Below are positions 15,275 to 21,136 of a DNA stretch of 21,136 bases, piece by piece (positions within the stretch are counted from its first letter, which is position 1; the number at the start of each line of letters is the position of its first letter). The notes under the pieces were generated by a model. That model had not been told where the DNA came from. It worked only from the letters and a program-made list of their open reading frames with translations, and made no database searches. A program made the position numbers and the translations under genes. This DNA comes from JAYELX01 sp964544065 (GTDB lineage Bacteria > Chloroflexota > Anaerolineae > Anaerolineales > UBA11858), in the NCBI GenBank assembly GCA_964544065.1, contig CAZJBA010000037.1:1-21136 (forward strand), read 5' to 3'.

Positions 15275-15721
15275 TTAGTCCTTCTGACATTGGGGACAAA
15301 AACCGAAAAAATCGAGACGATGAGAGAGAATGTCATATGAGGTTATCTCTTCGACTTGATCATAAAGCTCACCCAGTCCATCCATATCGATATCAACAAC
15401 TTTGTCACAACCAATGCAAATAAGATGAGGGTGAGCATTTGACCTGAAAGCGTCGTAATGGGTCTTGCCGTGGCCGCGATCGATCTCCAGAACCTCTCCC
15501 ATTTCAATCAATAAGTTGACGGTCTTGTAGACTGTCGCCAGACTGAGCATGGGGAAGTTTTGCTTTACAGCGGCGTGAACCTCATCCGCGGTAGGATGCT
15601 CCAGATTGTATACCAGAGCTTTAAGGATCTCCATACGCTGAGGCGTTATACGGTGATCGGTTTCACGCAACTTGCTCACGAGTTGCTTTAATCGGGCTTG
15701 ATTCCTTTCGCTACCATTCAT
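15275..15721 (-). CDS. perR: PerR-type Fur-family peroxide-sensing repressor
   Basis: A 148-residue Fur-family protein. The winged-helix part contains RITPQRMEIL and SLATVYKTVNLL; the structural zinc site is C102-IG-C105 and C142-PQ-C145. Regulatory metal ligands align with Bacillus PerR: H42, D90 (HYD), H97 and H99 (HPH) and D110 (VVD). The Asp at the last position marks PerR, whereas Fur has Glu there. PerR binds Fe2+ and loses DNA affinity when peroxide oxidises the metal-site His residues. It is first in a likely operon with ferritin and copA and has a strong promoter with a Fur/PerR-like box, so autoregulation is likely. It may also control the oxygen-defence operon, but no equally clear box was seen there. 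Assignment as PerR rather than Fur or Zur is good but not proven. Confidence 0.88.
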   Translation of the reverse strand: MNGSERNQARLKQLVSKLRETDHRITPQRMEILKALVYNLEHPTADEVHAAVKQNFPMLSLATVYKTVNLLIEMGEVLEIDRGHGKTHYDAFRSNAHPHLICIGCDKVVDIDMDGLGELYDQVEEITSYDILSHRLDFFGFCPQCQKD

Positions 15722-15748
15722 ACCTAAATTTGGCCATTTATTCTTTGT

Positions 15749-15768
15749 TGATAACCATTATCGATAAC
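15749..15768 (-). promoter_or_regulatory. Fur/PerR-like operator upstream of perR
   Basis: TGATAACCATTATCG (15749–15763) matches the 7-1-7 Fur-family pattern TGATAATNATTATCA at 12 of 14 defined positions. The overlapping TTATCGATAA (15759–15768) is a perfect palindrome. The site lies just downstream of the −10 box of perR, where a bound repressor would block initiation. Confidence 0.75.
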
Positions 15769-15769
15769 A

Positions 15770-15798
15770 AGTATAAGGTAAACTAGGGTGTTTGTCAA
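15770..15798 (-). promoter_or_regulatory. Sigma70-type promoter of perR
   Basis: On the − strand TTGACA (15798–15793) and TATACT (15775–15770) are separated by exactly 17 bp, close to full consensus. Transcription would start near 15763, inside the Fur/PerR-like box. Confidence 0.85.
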
Positions 15799-15826
15799 TA
15801 AAAAAAGCTGCCGAACAAACGGCAGC
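15799..15826 (-). terminator. Terminator of the small orphan gene
   Basis: On the − strand GCTGCCG and CGGCAGC (15820–15826 and 15807–15813) form a perfect 7-bp stem around TTTGTT, followed by a run of seven T (15806–15800). It lies about 50 bp after the stop of the 75-codon gene and insulates it from the perR promoter, whose −35 box starts 1 bp further on. Confidence 0.9.
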
Positions 15827-15875
15827 AAATCCCCTCCTTCAATTTGATTCACCCTCATAAATCAACACTAATCGC

Positions 15876-16103
15876 TCAAACTACCATTTTCCCCAAAGAA
15901 CAGCTCTCGGTTCCTGCATTTGCTTGCGCTGAAATCTCACTCGCTTGGCCCTCATAATAGCCTTGGCGACCACGCTCATTCGCCGAGACATGCAAGTCAA
16001 GTAAATTCGAATGATGCTGGTGATACTTAGCACGAAGATAATTTATGGTTTGTTCGTAATAGCTTTCCAGATCGCCCCCCTGAATGATAATTACCTTGGT
16101 CAT
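15876..16103 (-). CDS. Small hypothetical protein (75 residues)
   Basis: I do not recognise this 75-residue protein. It begins MTKVIIIQGGDLESYYEQ and ends SCSLGKMVV. The first 10 residues look like a beta strand and turn. The middle is His/Gln/Arg/Tyr-rich and likely helical. There is no signal peptide, no membrane segment and one Cys. AGAAGGAG lies 7 nt before this ATG, whereas an upstream in-frame ATG at 16142 has no ribosome site. A promoter-like extended −10 (16157–16165), a 5' leader and a strong terminator frame it as a monocistronic transcript, which supports it as a real gene. It sits beside perR but outside its operator region. Function is unknown. Confidence 0.7.
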   Translation of the reverse strand: MTKVIIIQGGDLESYYEQTINYLRAKYHQHHSNLLDLHVSANERGRQGYYEGQASEISAQANAGTESCSLGKMVV

Positions 16104-16156
16104 TAAAAACTCCTTCTGCAACAAAATAGCCGGGCTTCTCATCCGGCAGGGTCAGT

Positions 16157-16165
16157 ATCATATCA
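16157..16165 (-). promoter_or_regulatory. Extended −10 promoter of the small orphan gene
   Basis: The − strand reads TGATATGAT, an extended −10 (TGnTATGAT), about 54 bp before the ATG. A good −35 is lacking. Upstream lie two direct TTGTAAG copies 11 bp apart, which could bind a regulator. The leader contains a GCCGG/CCGGC hairpin. Confidence 0.4.
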
Positions 16166-16265
16166 AAAAACATCTTGGAGATGCTTACAAGTGCCTTACA
16201 AATGCACCATGGGCCGTATACTGTGCACAGTTATGAATTTCAAGTATTAAGTATCTTCTCAAAAA

Positions 16266-16499
16266 GTGTGCGCGCAAGAGTTGTCACTACAAGATTTCGA
16301 CGTCAGCGTAGGCTTGCTCTGCATGCCCTTGGCAACGTTCGGCATAGCCCAAACGTGCGTCTTTAGCCGCCCGACAGTGGGTGATTTGCCGCAGGCATCC
16401 CTTCGGGAAAATCACACTCTTGGGCTGCCTTTGGCACGCAGAGCGAGCCGAGCGTCCATCTCCATGGACGCGACATCCGCTGACAACATCTGCGCACAC
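16266..16499 (+). ncRNA. Candidate structured non-coding RNA, family unknown
   Basis: Nested complementary arms span this gene-free stretch. GTGTGCGC (16266–16273) pairs with GCGCACAC (16492–16499), and GTTGTC (16280–16285) with GACAAC (16482–16487). GGCTTGCTCTGCATGCC (16311–16327) pairs with 16433–16449 over 17 positions with one mismatch and one G·U. Inside are AGCCCA/TGGGCT and GTGATTT/AAATCAC capped by CCCTTCGGG. A side hairpin GCGTCCAT-CTCC-ATGGACGC (16453–16472) sits on the 3' side of a bubble. The overall shape, a long rod with a central bubble and a small 3'-side hairpin, resembles 6S RNA, but no conserved sequence confirms this. The + strand is favoured only because of that resemblance. 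I see no tRNA, tmRNA, SRP or RNase P signature. Confidence 0.5.
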
Positions 16500-16794
16500 A
16501 CACCGTTTACCGTCCACTGTTCAAAAGCTGGATGTATAACTATGGAGAGAACCGCGCACGCGCATGATCACCCATCTCAAAATTACGATTGTCGTTTATA
16601 ATATATGCAAGATATATCAAAGAGGAAGTGATCTGGTCTACTCGATCAACATCACAAGCTTTGAATCCGCTGAAAAAAGGTGCCCGCAGGCCCGTCCTCG
16701 GGCTGATTTTCGCACCCGGAGACGGTTGCTAGGAGCTTTTTTCAGGAGAGCCAATTTTAACTTTCTACTCACATCATTTTGATAGGAGGCATTC
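16500..16794 (+). other. Leader region of the aminotransferase operon
   Basis: No gene is seen here. TATAAT at 16597–16602 is a good −10 without a clear −35, and would give a leader of about 185 nt. The leader contains GTGAT/ATCAC (16628–16655 area), a GCCCG-TCCT-CGGGC hairpin (16690–16703) inside GGTGC/GCACC arms, and a later GCTAGGAGCTTTTTT that is T-rich but lacks a strong stem. Attenuation is possible; I cannot match it to a known riboswitch or T-box. Confidence 0.35.
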
Positions 16795-17865
16795 ATGTAC
16801 AAGAAACTCTTCACACCTGGTCCTACCCATGTGCGCGAAAAAATTCTGAACGCGCAGGCAGCACCCATCCTCCATCACCGCTCGGGAGAATACGCCCATC
16901 TCCAAAAAGAGGTAACCGCTAAACTGCAAAAGTTGCTCTACACCGAGCAACACGTTTATCTGTTCACCAGTTCTTCGACGGGCGTGATGGAAGGATCGAT
17001 TCGCCAGGCATCCAATAAGAAAATGCTCAACACAATCTGCGGCGCATTTTCTCAGCGTTGGCACGAGATAACCGTCGCCAACGGCGTGGATTGCGACACC
17101 GTCGAGGTAGACTGGGGCCAAGCGATCACGCCTAAGATCGTCGATGAAGCCCTCTCCAGCGGCGAATACGATGCCTTGACGGTCGTGTTCAACGAAACCT
17201 CAACCGGCTTGCTAAACCCCATCGATGAGATTGCGGCTCTGGTGCACGAAAAATACCCGGATGTCTTGATCCTGGTAGATGCGGTCAGCGGCATGGCCGG
17301 CGCCAAAATCGAGTTCGACGCCTGGGGCCTGGATGTCTGCCTGGCAGGCGTACAGAAATGCTTCGCCTTACCCCCCGGACTGACCATTTGCGCCGTGAGC
17401 GACCGGGCCCGTGAGCGCGCCCTGGAGGTCCCCAACCGCGGCTATTATTTCTCCTACGACCAAATGGACAAAAAATACGCTAAGCACCAAACCCGGGCCA
17501 CGCCTGCGGTCAGCTTGATTCAAGCGCTCGATGCCCAACTGGATGACATTCTTGTCGTCGAAGGATTGGAAAACCACTGGCAACGCTACCAAGAAATGGC
17601 ATCCTACGTACAGGATTGGGCCCGCCAACATTTCGATCTCTTCTCCAATGAGAAATATCTCTCGCCAACGCTCACCAACGTGAAGAACACCCAGGGCATC
17701 AACGTGGTTGAAGTCAATCAAGCCTTGGCCCGCCGCGGCGGCGCCATCTCAAACGGCTATGGCAACCTGAAAGAAAAATGCTTCCGCATCGCTCACATGG
17801 GCGATTTGACCCTTGATGACGCCAAATGGATCACCGCGCAAATCGAAGAAATTGCCGGACTGTAA
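16795..17865 (+). CDS. Class V aminotransferase (serine–pyruvate/phosphoserine type)
   Basis: A 356-residue PLP-dependent small-subunit aminotransferase. The beginning KKLFTPGPTHV, the DAVSGMAGAKIEFD segment and the Schiff-base lysine K188 in GVQKCFALPPGL are clear. Family members act as serine–pyruvate, alanine–glyoxylate or phosphoserine aminotransferases. It is followed 57 bp later by a 3-phosphoglycerate dehydrogenase-like gene, so the most likely role is amination of 3-phosphohydroxypyruvate in serine synthesis, as in organisms lacking classical SerC. AGGAGG lies 5 nt before the ATG. It is the first gene of a three-gene + strand operon and has a long leader. The enzyme class is secure; the substrate is inferred from context. 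Confidence 0.92.
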   Translation: MYKKLFTPGPTHVREKILNAQAAPILHHRSGEYAHLQKEVTAKLQKLLYTEQHVYLFTSSSTGVMEGSIRQASNKKMLNTICGAFSQRWHEITVANGVDCDTVEVDWGQAITPKIVDEALSSGEYDALTVVFNETSTGLLNPIDEIAALVHEKYPDVLILVDAVSGMAGAKIEFDAWGLDVCLAGVQKCFALPPGLTICAVSDRARERALEVPNRGYYFSYDQMDKKYAKHQTRATPAVSLIQALDAQLDDILVVEGLENHWQRYQEMASYVQDWARQHFDLFSNEKYLSPTLTNVKNTQGINVVEVNQALARRGGAISNGYGNLKEKCFRIAHMGDLTLDDAKWITAQIEEIAGL

Positions 17866-17922
17866 TCCAATCAAGGGCTCTCTTGAAGTTCTTTTCTCAA
17901 CCAAAGATGAGGTGAACACATA

Positions 17923-18819
17923 ATGAAAGTCTTAATTTGCGACCCTACTGACCCCGAAGCGCTAAAAACAATCGAAGAGGCCGGTATCGAAGTTGTCGAC
18001 CAGCCTACGATCAGCCCCGAAGAACTCGAAGAAGTCATCGCCGACTATGAGTGCATGGTCGTGCGCAGCCGCACCAAGGTGCGCGAGAACGTCATCGACA
18101 AAGCGGAGAACTTGAAGGCGATTGTGCGCGCCGGTGTCGGCCTCGACAACATCGACGTCGAGTATGCCGAATCCAAGGGCATCGAGGTGCTCAACACCCC
18201 CAGCGCCTCCACGCAGGCAGTCGCCGAACTGACCATCGGCTATTTGTTTGCCCTCGCACGCAGAATCCCCCAGATGACTGCATCGATGCGAGCAGGGAAA
18301 TGGGCCAAGAAATCGTTCGTGGGCAGCGAATTGGCCGGGAAGACCCTGGGCATCATCGGCCCCGGACGGATCGGCCTCGCTGTTGCCGATCGGGCCAACG
18401 CTCTGGGTATGAAGGTAATCTCCTATTACTACGGCGAAAAAGAAGCCGAAGGCGTCGAATTCGTCTCGATGGATGAATTGCTCAGCCGCTCGGACTATAT
18501 CAGCTTGCACGTGCCGCACAAAGAATCGACCCACAACATTCTCGACGCCGAGGCGTTGGAGAAGGTCAAGGACGGTGTTTTCATCGTCAACTGTGGGCGC
18601 GGCGGCACGCTCGATGAGGATGCCCTTTATGAGACCATCAAAGCCGGCAAAGTGGCCGGAGCAGCGCTGGACGTTTATGCCGACGAACCTGTCAAAGGAC
18701 ACAAACTTTTCACCCTTGACGAAGTGATCGGTTCCCCCCATGTTGGCGCAGGCACCGTCGAAGCCAAAAAACGGGTTGGCGAAGTTGCCGCCCAAAAAGT
18801 GATCGGCGCGCTGACCTAG
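17923..18819 (+). CDS. serA: D-3-phosphoglycerate dehydrogenase-like protein, short form without ACT domain
   Basis: A 298-residue D-2-hydroxyacid dehydrogenase, expected to oxidise 3-phosphoglycerate to 3-phosphohydroxypyruvate with NAD+. VRSRTKV and RAGVGLDNID are the substrate-side motifs. The dinucleotide loop is GPGRIG, where most members have GLGRIG. The catalytic residues are R226 (NCGRGG), the Glu of YADEP and H273 (PHVGAGT). The C-terminal ASB and ACT regulatory domains of long SerA are absent, so serine feedback inhibition through ACT is not expected. GAGGTG lies upstream of the ATG. It is followed 12 bp later by the DUF1015 gene. Identity as 3-PGDH rather than another hydroxyacid dehydrogenase rests on the aminotransferase neighbour. 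Confidence 0.92.
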   Translation: MKVLICDPTDPEALKTIEEAGIEVVDQPTISPEELEEVIADYECMVVRSRTKVRENVIDKAENLKAIVRAGVGLDNIDVEYAESKGIEVLNTPSASTQAVAELTIGYLFALARRIPQMTASMRAGKWAKKSFVGSELAGKTLGIIGPGRIGLAVADRANALGMKVISYYYGEKEAEGVEFVSMDELLSRSDYISLHVPHKESTHNILDAEALEKVKDGVFIVNCGRGGTLDEDALYETIKAGKVAGAALDVYADEPVKGHKLFTLDEVIGSPHVGAGTVEAKKRVGEVAAQKVIGALT

Positions 18820-18831
18820 ACAGGAGCAACT

Positions 18832-20157
18832 ATGGCAAACATAAAACCGTTCCGAGGCATTCGCTACAACCAAAACCAAATCGACAAGATCGACAACGTC
18901 ATCAGCCAACCATATGACCGCGTCCGCTACGGGCTGCAAGACAAGTATTACGCCCTCAGCGATTACAATGTCACCCGCATCATCAAGGGCAAAGCGTTTG
19001 ACGATGACAATGATTCCAACAACGTTTACACCCGCGCCAGAGCCTTCTTGAATCAATGGCTCGAGGAGAGAGTCCTGGTCCGGGAGGACAAACCGGCCCT
19101 GTACGTTTATCACCAGCAATTCCCGCTTCCCGACGGGGAGGTGGTGACTCGCAAGGCCTTCATCAACGCCTTCGAGCTGGCCGAATTCGATGAGGGCATC
19201 GTCCTGCCCCATGAGCGCACCCACGCCGGGCCCAAGGTTGACCGCCTCAACCTGACGCGCGCCACCGAAACCTACTTTGGCAACATCTTCATGCTCTACC
19301 CCGACCCGGAGAACAAGGTCGACGCCATCCTGTCCAAGGCGATCAATCGCAAGCCGGACATCGAAGCCCGGGAGTTGCACGAGAAGGACGTGCTCCACAA
19401 AGTCTGGGCGGTCACGGATGAAGAGGTGATCGAAGCTGTCATCGAAGAGATGAAACCCAAACGCAACTTGATCATCGCCGATGGCCATCACCGCTACGAG
19501 ACAGCCCTGAATTACCGCGCCGAGCAACGTCAAAAGCACCCGGACGCGCCCGACAAGGCCGGATTCAACTACCGCATGGTCGCGATGGTCAGCATGAGCA
19601 ACCCCGGCCTGACCATCTTGCCCACCCATCGCTTGATCTTCGATTATGAAGCCATGTCCGCTGCCGAGGTGATTGCCAAAGCCAAAGAGTACTTCGCCGT
19701 CGAAGAAGTCGCCGACCGCGCCGCACTGGAAGCGAAGATGGAGAAGTTCCTGGGCAAAATCGGCCGTATGGGCATCGTCACCCACGAGGGCATCTATTTT
19801 CTCACCCTGAAAGATGAATCCATCATGGAAGAACTGGCTCCCGACCGCGTCGAGGCCTGGCGAGAACTGGACGTCAGCATTTTGCACAACCTGCTGCTGG
19901 AACACGTCATGCAGATCAACCCGGAAAAGATCGACAACAAGGAAAACGTCCAATACTTGCGCGAACCCGACATGGGCTACGACCGCGTCCAGGAAGAGGA
20001 AACCGCTTTCCTGTTCATCCTCAACCCGACTCGCATCGAGCAAGTCAAAGCCTGCACCAACGTCGGCGAGAAAATGCCCCAAAAATCGACCGACTTCTAC
20101 CCCAAAATCATCACCGGCTTTGCCATGTTGCCAATCGGAGCAGAGGAACGTCTCTAA
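18832..20157 (+). CDS. DUF1015 family protein, possible serine-metabolism enzyme
   Basis: A 441-residue DUF1015 protein. It begins with the family-typical KPFRGIRYN and SQPYDRV motifs, and the strongest signature is ADGHHRYETALNYR, with D217-G-H-H-R221. The DGHHR core resembles the GxHR motif of ParB/sulfiredoxin-fold nucleotide-using enzymes, which include free serine kinases of the SerK/SbnI type. No signal peptide or membrane segment is visible. The gene lies 12 bp after serA with CAGGAG upstream of its ATG. It is last in the operon, which ends in the 20273–20313 terminator. Family assignment is secure. A role such as making or using O-phosphoserine is an inference from the operon partners and the motif. 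Confidence 0.88.
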   Translation: MANIKPFRGIRYNQNQIDKIDNVISQPYDRVRYGLQDKYYALSDYNVTRIIKGKAFDDDNDSNNVYTRARAFLNQWLEERVLVREDKPALYVYHQQFPLPDGEVVTRKAFINAFELAEFDEGIVLPHERTHAGPKVDRLNLTRATETYFGNIFMLYPDPENKVDAILSKAINRKPDIEARELHEKDVLHKVWAVTDEEVIEAVIEEMKPKRNLIIADGHHRYETALNYRAEQRQKHPDAPDKAGFNYRMVAMVSMSNPGLTILPTHRLIFDYEAMSAAEVIAKAKEYFAVEEVADRAALEAKMEKFLGKIGRMGIVTHEGIYFLTLKDESIMEELAPDRVEAWRELDVSILHNLLLEHVMQINPEKIDNKENVQYLREPDMGYDRVQEEETAFLFILNPTRIEQVKACTNVGEKMPQKSTDFYPKIITGFAMLPIGAEERL

Positions 20158-20272
20158 TGCATGATCGGAACACAAAGTTTGAAAGTGAACGTCATTGGCA
20201 TCTATAACCTTGTTGCTGCGCCTGGCGCCGAAAAGCCCGAGACCAGTTTCACCCAAGGAGCATTCCAACAGA

Positions 20273-20313
20273 AATCAGCCCTGACGAGATAAACCCGTCA
20301 GGGCTGATTCTTT
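20273..20313. terminator. Bidirectional terminator between the DUF1015 and proline dehydrogenase genes
   Basis: AATCAGCCCTGACG (20273–20286) and CGTCAGGGCTGATT (20296–20309) form a perfect 14-bp stem with a 9-nt loop, followed by CTTTT on + and TTTC on −. The 115 bp between the DUF1015 stop and the hairpin hold no convincing gene. Confidence 0.92.
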
Positions 20314-20342
20314 TAAATCACAATCTGGCTAATCGTATCAAA

Positions 20343-21136
20343 CTAACCACGGAAGAAGTTGGAAATAAAGAACCATAAATTAGCCGGGCGTTCAGCCAAA
20401 CGGCGAACAAAATAAGGATACCACTCGGTGCCGTAGGGTACATAGACACGCAGCGGGTATCCTTCCGCAGCTAACGCTTCTTGCAGGTCTCGGCGAATGC
20501 CATACAACATTTGGAATTCAATTGCATCTTTGGGTAAATCCACTTGTTGGGCATAGGTCTTGGCAAATTGAATCCTGGCTTCGTCATGGGTAGCAATAGC
20601 GGGTATGGGTGGGTAACAGCCACAATCACTCACGGTTGGCGCGCCGGCAGCGAGAGTCCCATCGATCAGCATGCGGGTAAGCGCGTCAAAGTTCTTGTCG
20701 ACGTCATCCTTTTTGGGGAAAGCGACCTTTTCAGGCTCGCTATAGGCGCCTTTGCAAAGCCGGACGCGCGCTTGTTCCGCCATCAATTGCTGGATATCGT
20801 CTTCGCTGCGATACAAATAAGCCTGAATCACGATCCCGACTGTATCGGCGAAGCCTTCCTCTCGCATTTTTTGAAAGAGTCGCAAGGTCATCTCCGTGAC
20901 GGAAGAATCCTCCATATCGATGCGTACAAAGTTGTTGTGCGCTTTGGCACGCTCAAGAATGCGACCCAAATTTTCTGCGCACAGTTTCTCGTCCAACAAC
21001 AAGCCAAGTTGACTCAACTTGATCGAGACGCCAGAGCAAACATCGTCGTGATCGATTTCGTCAAGAATGGATATCACTTCTTCAGCAGCCTGACGGGCTT
21101 CTTCCTGATTGGTCACATTCTCGCCTAAATGATCCA
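20343..21136 (-). CDS. Proline dehydrogenase, 5' end beyond the window
   Basis: The C-terminal 264 residues of a monofunctional PRODH, which oxidises proline to pyrroline-5-carboxylate with FAD and passes electrons to the quinone pool. The visible barrel motifs run in order: DHLGENV, SIKLSQLGL, VRIDMEDS, IQAYLYRSEDD, RLCKGAY (more often RLVKGAY), ATHDEARI, FQMLYGIR and YVPYGTEWYPYFVRRLAERP. The last contains the paired Arg residues that bind the proline carboxylate. A GTG at 21116 could be read as a start, but the conserved DHLGENV motif continues in frame to the window edge. That GTG is therefore an internal Val and the gene is truncated here. No P5C dehydrogenase is fused or adjacent in this window. 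Confidence 0.95.
   Translation of the reverse strand, partial: DHLGENVTNQEEARQAAEEVISILDEIDHDDVCSGVSIKLSQLGLLLDEKLCAENLGRILERAKAHNNFVRIDMEDSSVTEMTLRLFQKMREEGFADTVGIVIQAYLYRSEDDIQQLMAEQARVRLCKGAYSEPEKVAFPKKDDVDKNFDALTRMLIDGTLAAGAPTVSDCGCYPPIPAIATHDEARIQFAKTYAQQVDLPKDAIEFQMLYGIRRDLQEALAAEGYPLRVYVPYGTEWYPYFVRRLAERPANLWFFISNFFRG

Noticed and set aside
16266..16601. 111-codon and 76-codon ORFs over the structured RNA region
   Set aside because: They lack good ribosome sites and coincide with the nested inverted repeats, whose arms explain the sequence better than coding does.
16600..16794. T-box, SAM or glycine riboswitch, or a tRNA-Sec gene, in the serine-operon leader
   Set aside because: None of their conserved core sequences could be found; only generic hairpins are visible.
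17962..20268. 768-codon open frame on the − strand
   Set aside because: It is antisense to the SerA and DUF1015 genes, which have clear family motifs and ribosome sites. Its translation has no recognisable domain and a composition typical of a shadow frame.
20161..20292. 43-codon ORF after the DUF1015 gene (+)
   Set aside because: No ribosome binding site; its last codons run into the terminator stem and the protein has no recognisable feature.
20343..21116. GTG at 21114–21116 as the proline dehydrogenase start
   Set aside because: The conserved DHLGENV motif continues upstream in the same frame to the window edge, so the GTG encodes an internal Val.

Overview
The window (21,136 bp) looks like chromosomal DNA from an anaerobic or microaerophilic bacterium, most likely a Chloroflexota/Anaerolineae-type genome. 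This is inference from gene content: a Ser/Thr/Pro-rich lipoprotein linker, an aminotransferase–SerA–DUF1015 trio, and a large rubredoxin-linked oxygen-defence cluster. No rRNA, tRNA, CRISPR array or insertion sequence is visible.

Layout. (1) 1–1481: a short tandem repeat, then a secreted glucose/sorbosone dehydrogenase-like lipoprotein (+), ending at a 16-bp perfect terminator shared with the convergent operon. (2) 1489–4092 (−): a metal operon with a CDF exporter, a ferritin-like/VIT1 fusion exporter and a ZIP transporter, genes overlapping or 1 bp apart. (3) 4172–7184 (−): glucose-6-phosphate dehydrogenase, an SDR whose catalytic Ser is replaced, and an NAD(P)H-hydrate epimerase. (4) 7262–12139 (−): a seven-gene oxygen/ROS detoxification cluster. 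In transcription order it is rubredoxin, flavodiiron protein, NADH:rubredoxin oxidoreductase-like flavoprotein, rubrerythrin, peroxiredoxin, DPS-like ferritin and one-iron superoxide reductase, closed by a terminator at 7197–7238. (5) 12214–15721 (−): PerR-type regulator, ferritin and a CopA copper ATPase. The regulator has a consensus sigma70-type promoter with a Fur/PerR-like box just downstream. (6) 15876–16794: a 75-codon orphan gene (−) with its own promoter and terminator, then about 650 bp without a gene that contains a strongly self-complementary stretch (candidate structured RNA). (7) 16795–20157 (+): class V aminotransferase, SerA-like dehydrogenase and a DUF1015 protein, probably a serine-metabolism operon, ending in a 14-bp-stem bidirectional terminator. 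(8) 20343–end (−): proline dehydrogenase, cut by the window edge.

Main discovery. The peroxiredoxin has an in-frame TGA exactly where the peroxidatic cysteine belongs (PGDFTFV-[TGA]-PTEL), and the reading frame is intact on both sides. Immediately downstream in the mRNA is a hairpin of the right size and distance for a bacterial SECIS element. This gene is therefore best read as a selenocysteine peroxiredoxin (PrxU-like), not a pseudogene or two genes. The usual C-terminal resolving cysteine is also missing, and an optional N-terminal extension carries a cysteine.

How the genes fit together. NADH electrons would pass through the flavoprotein to rubredoxin, then to the flavodiiron protein (O2 to water), rubrerythrin (H2O2) and superoxide reductase. 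The selenoperoxiredoxin removes peroxides, and the ferritins, iron exporter and CopA keep free iron and copper low. PerR is the plausible peroxide sensor for at least its own operon. G6PDH (NADPH supply) and NAD(P)HX repair nearby are consistent with a redox-maintenance neighbourhood.
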